From contig QIAK01000300.1 in the NCBI GenBank assembly GCA_003225515.1, forward strand, positions 1-5,257: DNA of 5,257 nt, in the 5' to 3' direction. How positions within the stretch are numbered: position 1 is the first letter of the stretch; every line of letters begins with the position of its first letter. The translations under genes were made by a program, and so were the position numbers. Positions 5,118 through 5,257 of this stretch are shown here, one piece after another. The notes under the pieces are model-generated. The model was not told the DNA's origin and ran no database searches. It was given only the letters and a program-made list of their open reading frames with translations. The DNA is from Acidobacteriota bacterium. GTDB lineage: Bacteria > Acidobacteriota > Terriglobia > Terriglobales > Acidobacteriaceae.

Positions 5118-5257
5118 ATGTCTTTAAAAGCTCAACTCGAAGCTATTATTTATGCGGCGGAGACGCCGATCACGTTGGAGCAAATGACCCAACTCGTAAA
5201 AGAGACGGTCATCGCCGAAGGCGCCGCGGACGAAGCAGAGATGAAGTCGCGCGTCCG
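5118..5257 (+). CDS. scpB: Segregation and condensation protein B (N-terminal part, rest beyond window)
   Basis: Forty-six complete codons are present. The product opens MSLKAQLEAIIYAAETPITL, then EQMTQLVKE, the start of the first winged-helix domain of ScpB (compare the family's LEALLFVSGEPLTLEQLA). ScpB forms a dimer that binds the ScpA kleisin in the SMC complex. The assignment is supported by position directly after scpA. The ATG at 5118 is chosen because the family's first helix begins within a few residues of it. No ribosome-binding site is visible: the preceding bases are C- and A-rich and belong to, or adjoin, the inverted repeat in the gap. Translation may therefore depend on a weak or SD-independent site. 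The C-terminal winged-helix domain is outside the window. Confidence 0.88.
   Translation, partial: MSLKAQLEAIIYAAETPITLEQMTQLVKETVIAEGAADEAEMKSRV

Noticed and set aside
4469..5119. Minus-strand ORF of 216 codons opposite scpA
   Set aside because: It mirrors the scpA reading frame, carries no recognised motif and runs through the inverted repeat; scpA is unambiguous.
1..5257. Novel defence, toxin-antitoxin or biosynthetic system
   Set aside because: All genes fall into known families (amidohydrolase, APC permease, acyltransferase, TrpRS, ScpA, ScpB) and none forms such a system with its neighbours.

Overview
This window looks like chromosomal DNA of an Acidobacteriota member, probably class Terriglobia. 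That is an inference. It rests on the moderately high GC content, the gene order trpS-scpA-scpB, a D-aminoacylase-like amidohydrolase carrying the sequence FIDMLGQSE in place of the usual metal-binding HxH, and short palindromic repeats in almost every gap of a kind I associate with acidobacterial genomes. No database search was possible.

Layout. The left part is on the minus strand. An APC-family permease (540-1916) is followed 37 bp downstream by the N-terminal third of a secreted amidohydrolase of the N-acyl-D-amino-acid deacylase group (1-502, running off the window). The two are likely co-transcribed, and a model of periplasmic deacylation followed by uptake is plausible but unproven. 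A 124-bp divergent gap (1917-2040) separates them from the plus-strand genes: a left-handed beta-helix acyltransferase of unknown substrate (2041-2847), tryptophanyl-tRNA synthetase trpS (2939-3985), condensin subunit scpA (4115-5026) and the start of its partner scpB (5118-5257, running off the window). ScpA and ScpB join SMC in the chromosome-organising condensin complex. TrpS is a housekeeping translation enzyme and carries a four-cysteine pattern close to that of the Fe-S-containing TrpRS of Thermotoga.

The genes themselves are largely ordinary, and I found no defence system, mobile element, CRISPR array or RNA gene. The most interesting material is non-coding or repeat-derived. There is a two-hairpin element overlapping the 3' end of the permease gene, a nested palindrome between the acyltransferase and trpS, and a palindrome after trpS. 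A second copy of that last palindrome lies in frame inside the N-terminal extension of scpA. A 17-bp tandem duplication has copied the scpA ribosome-binding site and start codon, creating a six-codon ORF that overlaps scpA by ATGA. A period-7 inverted repeat separates scpA from scpB. No gap exceeds 130 bp.
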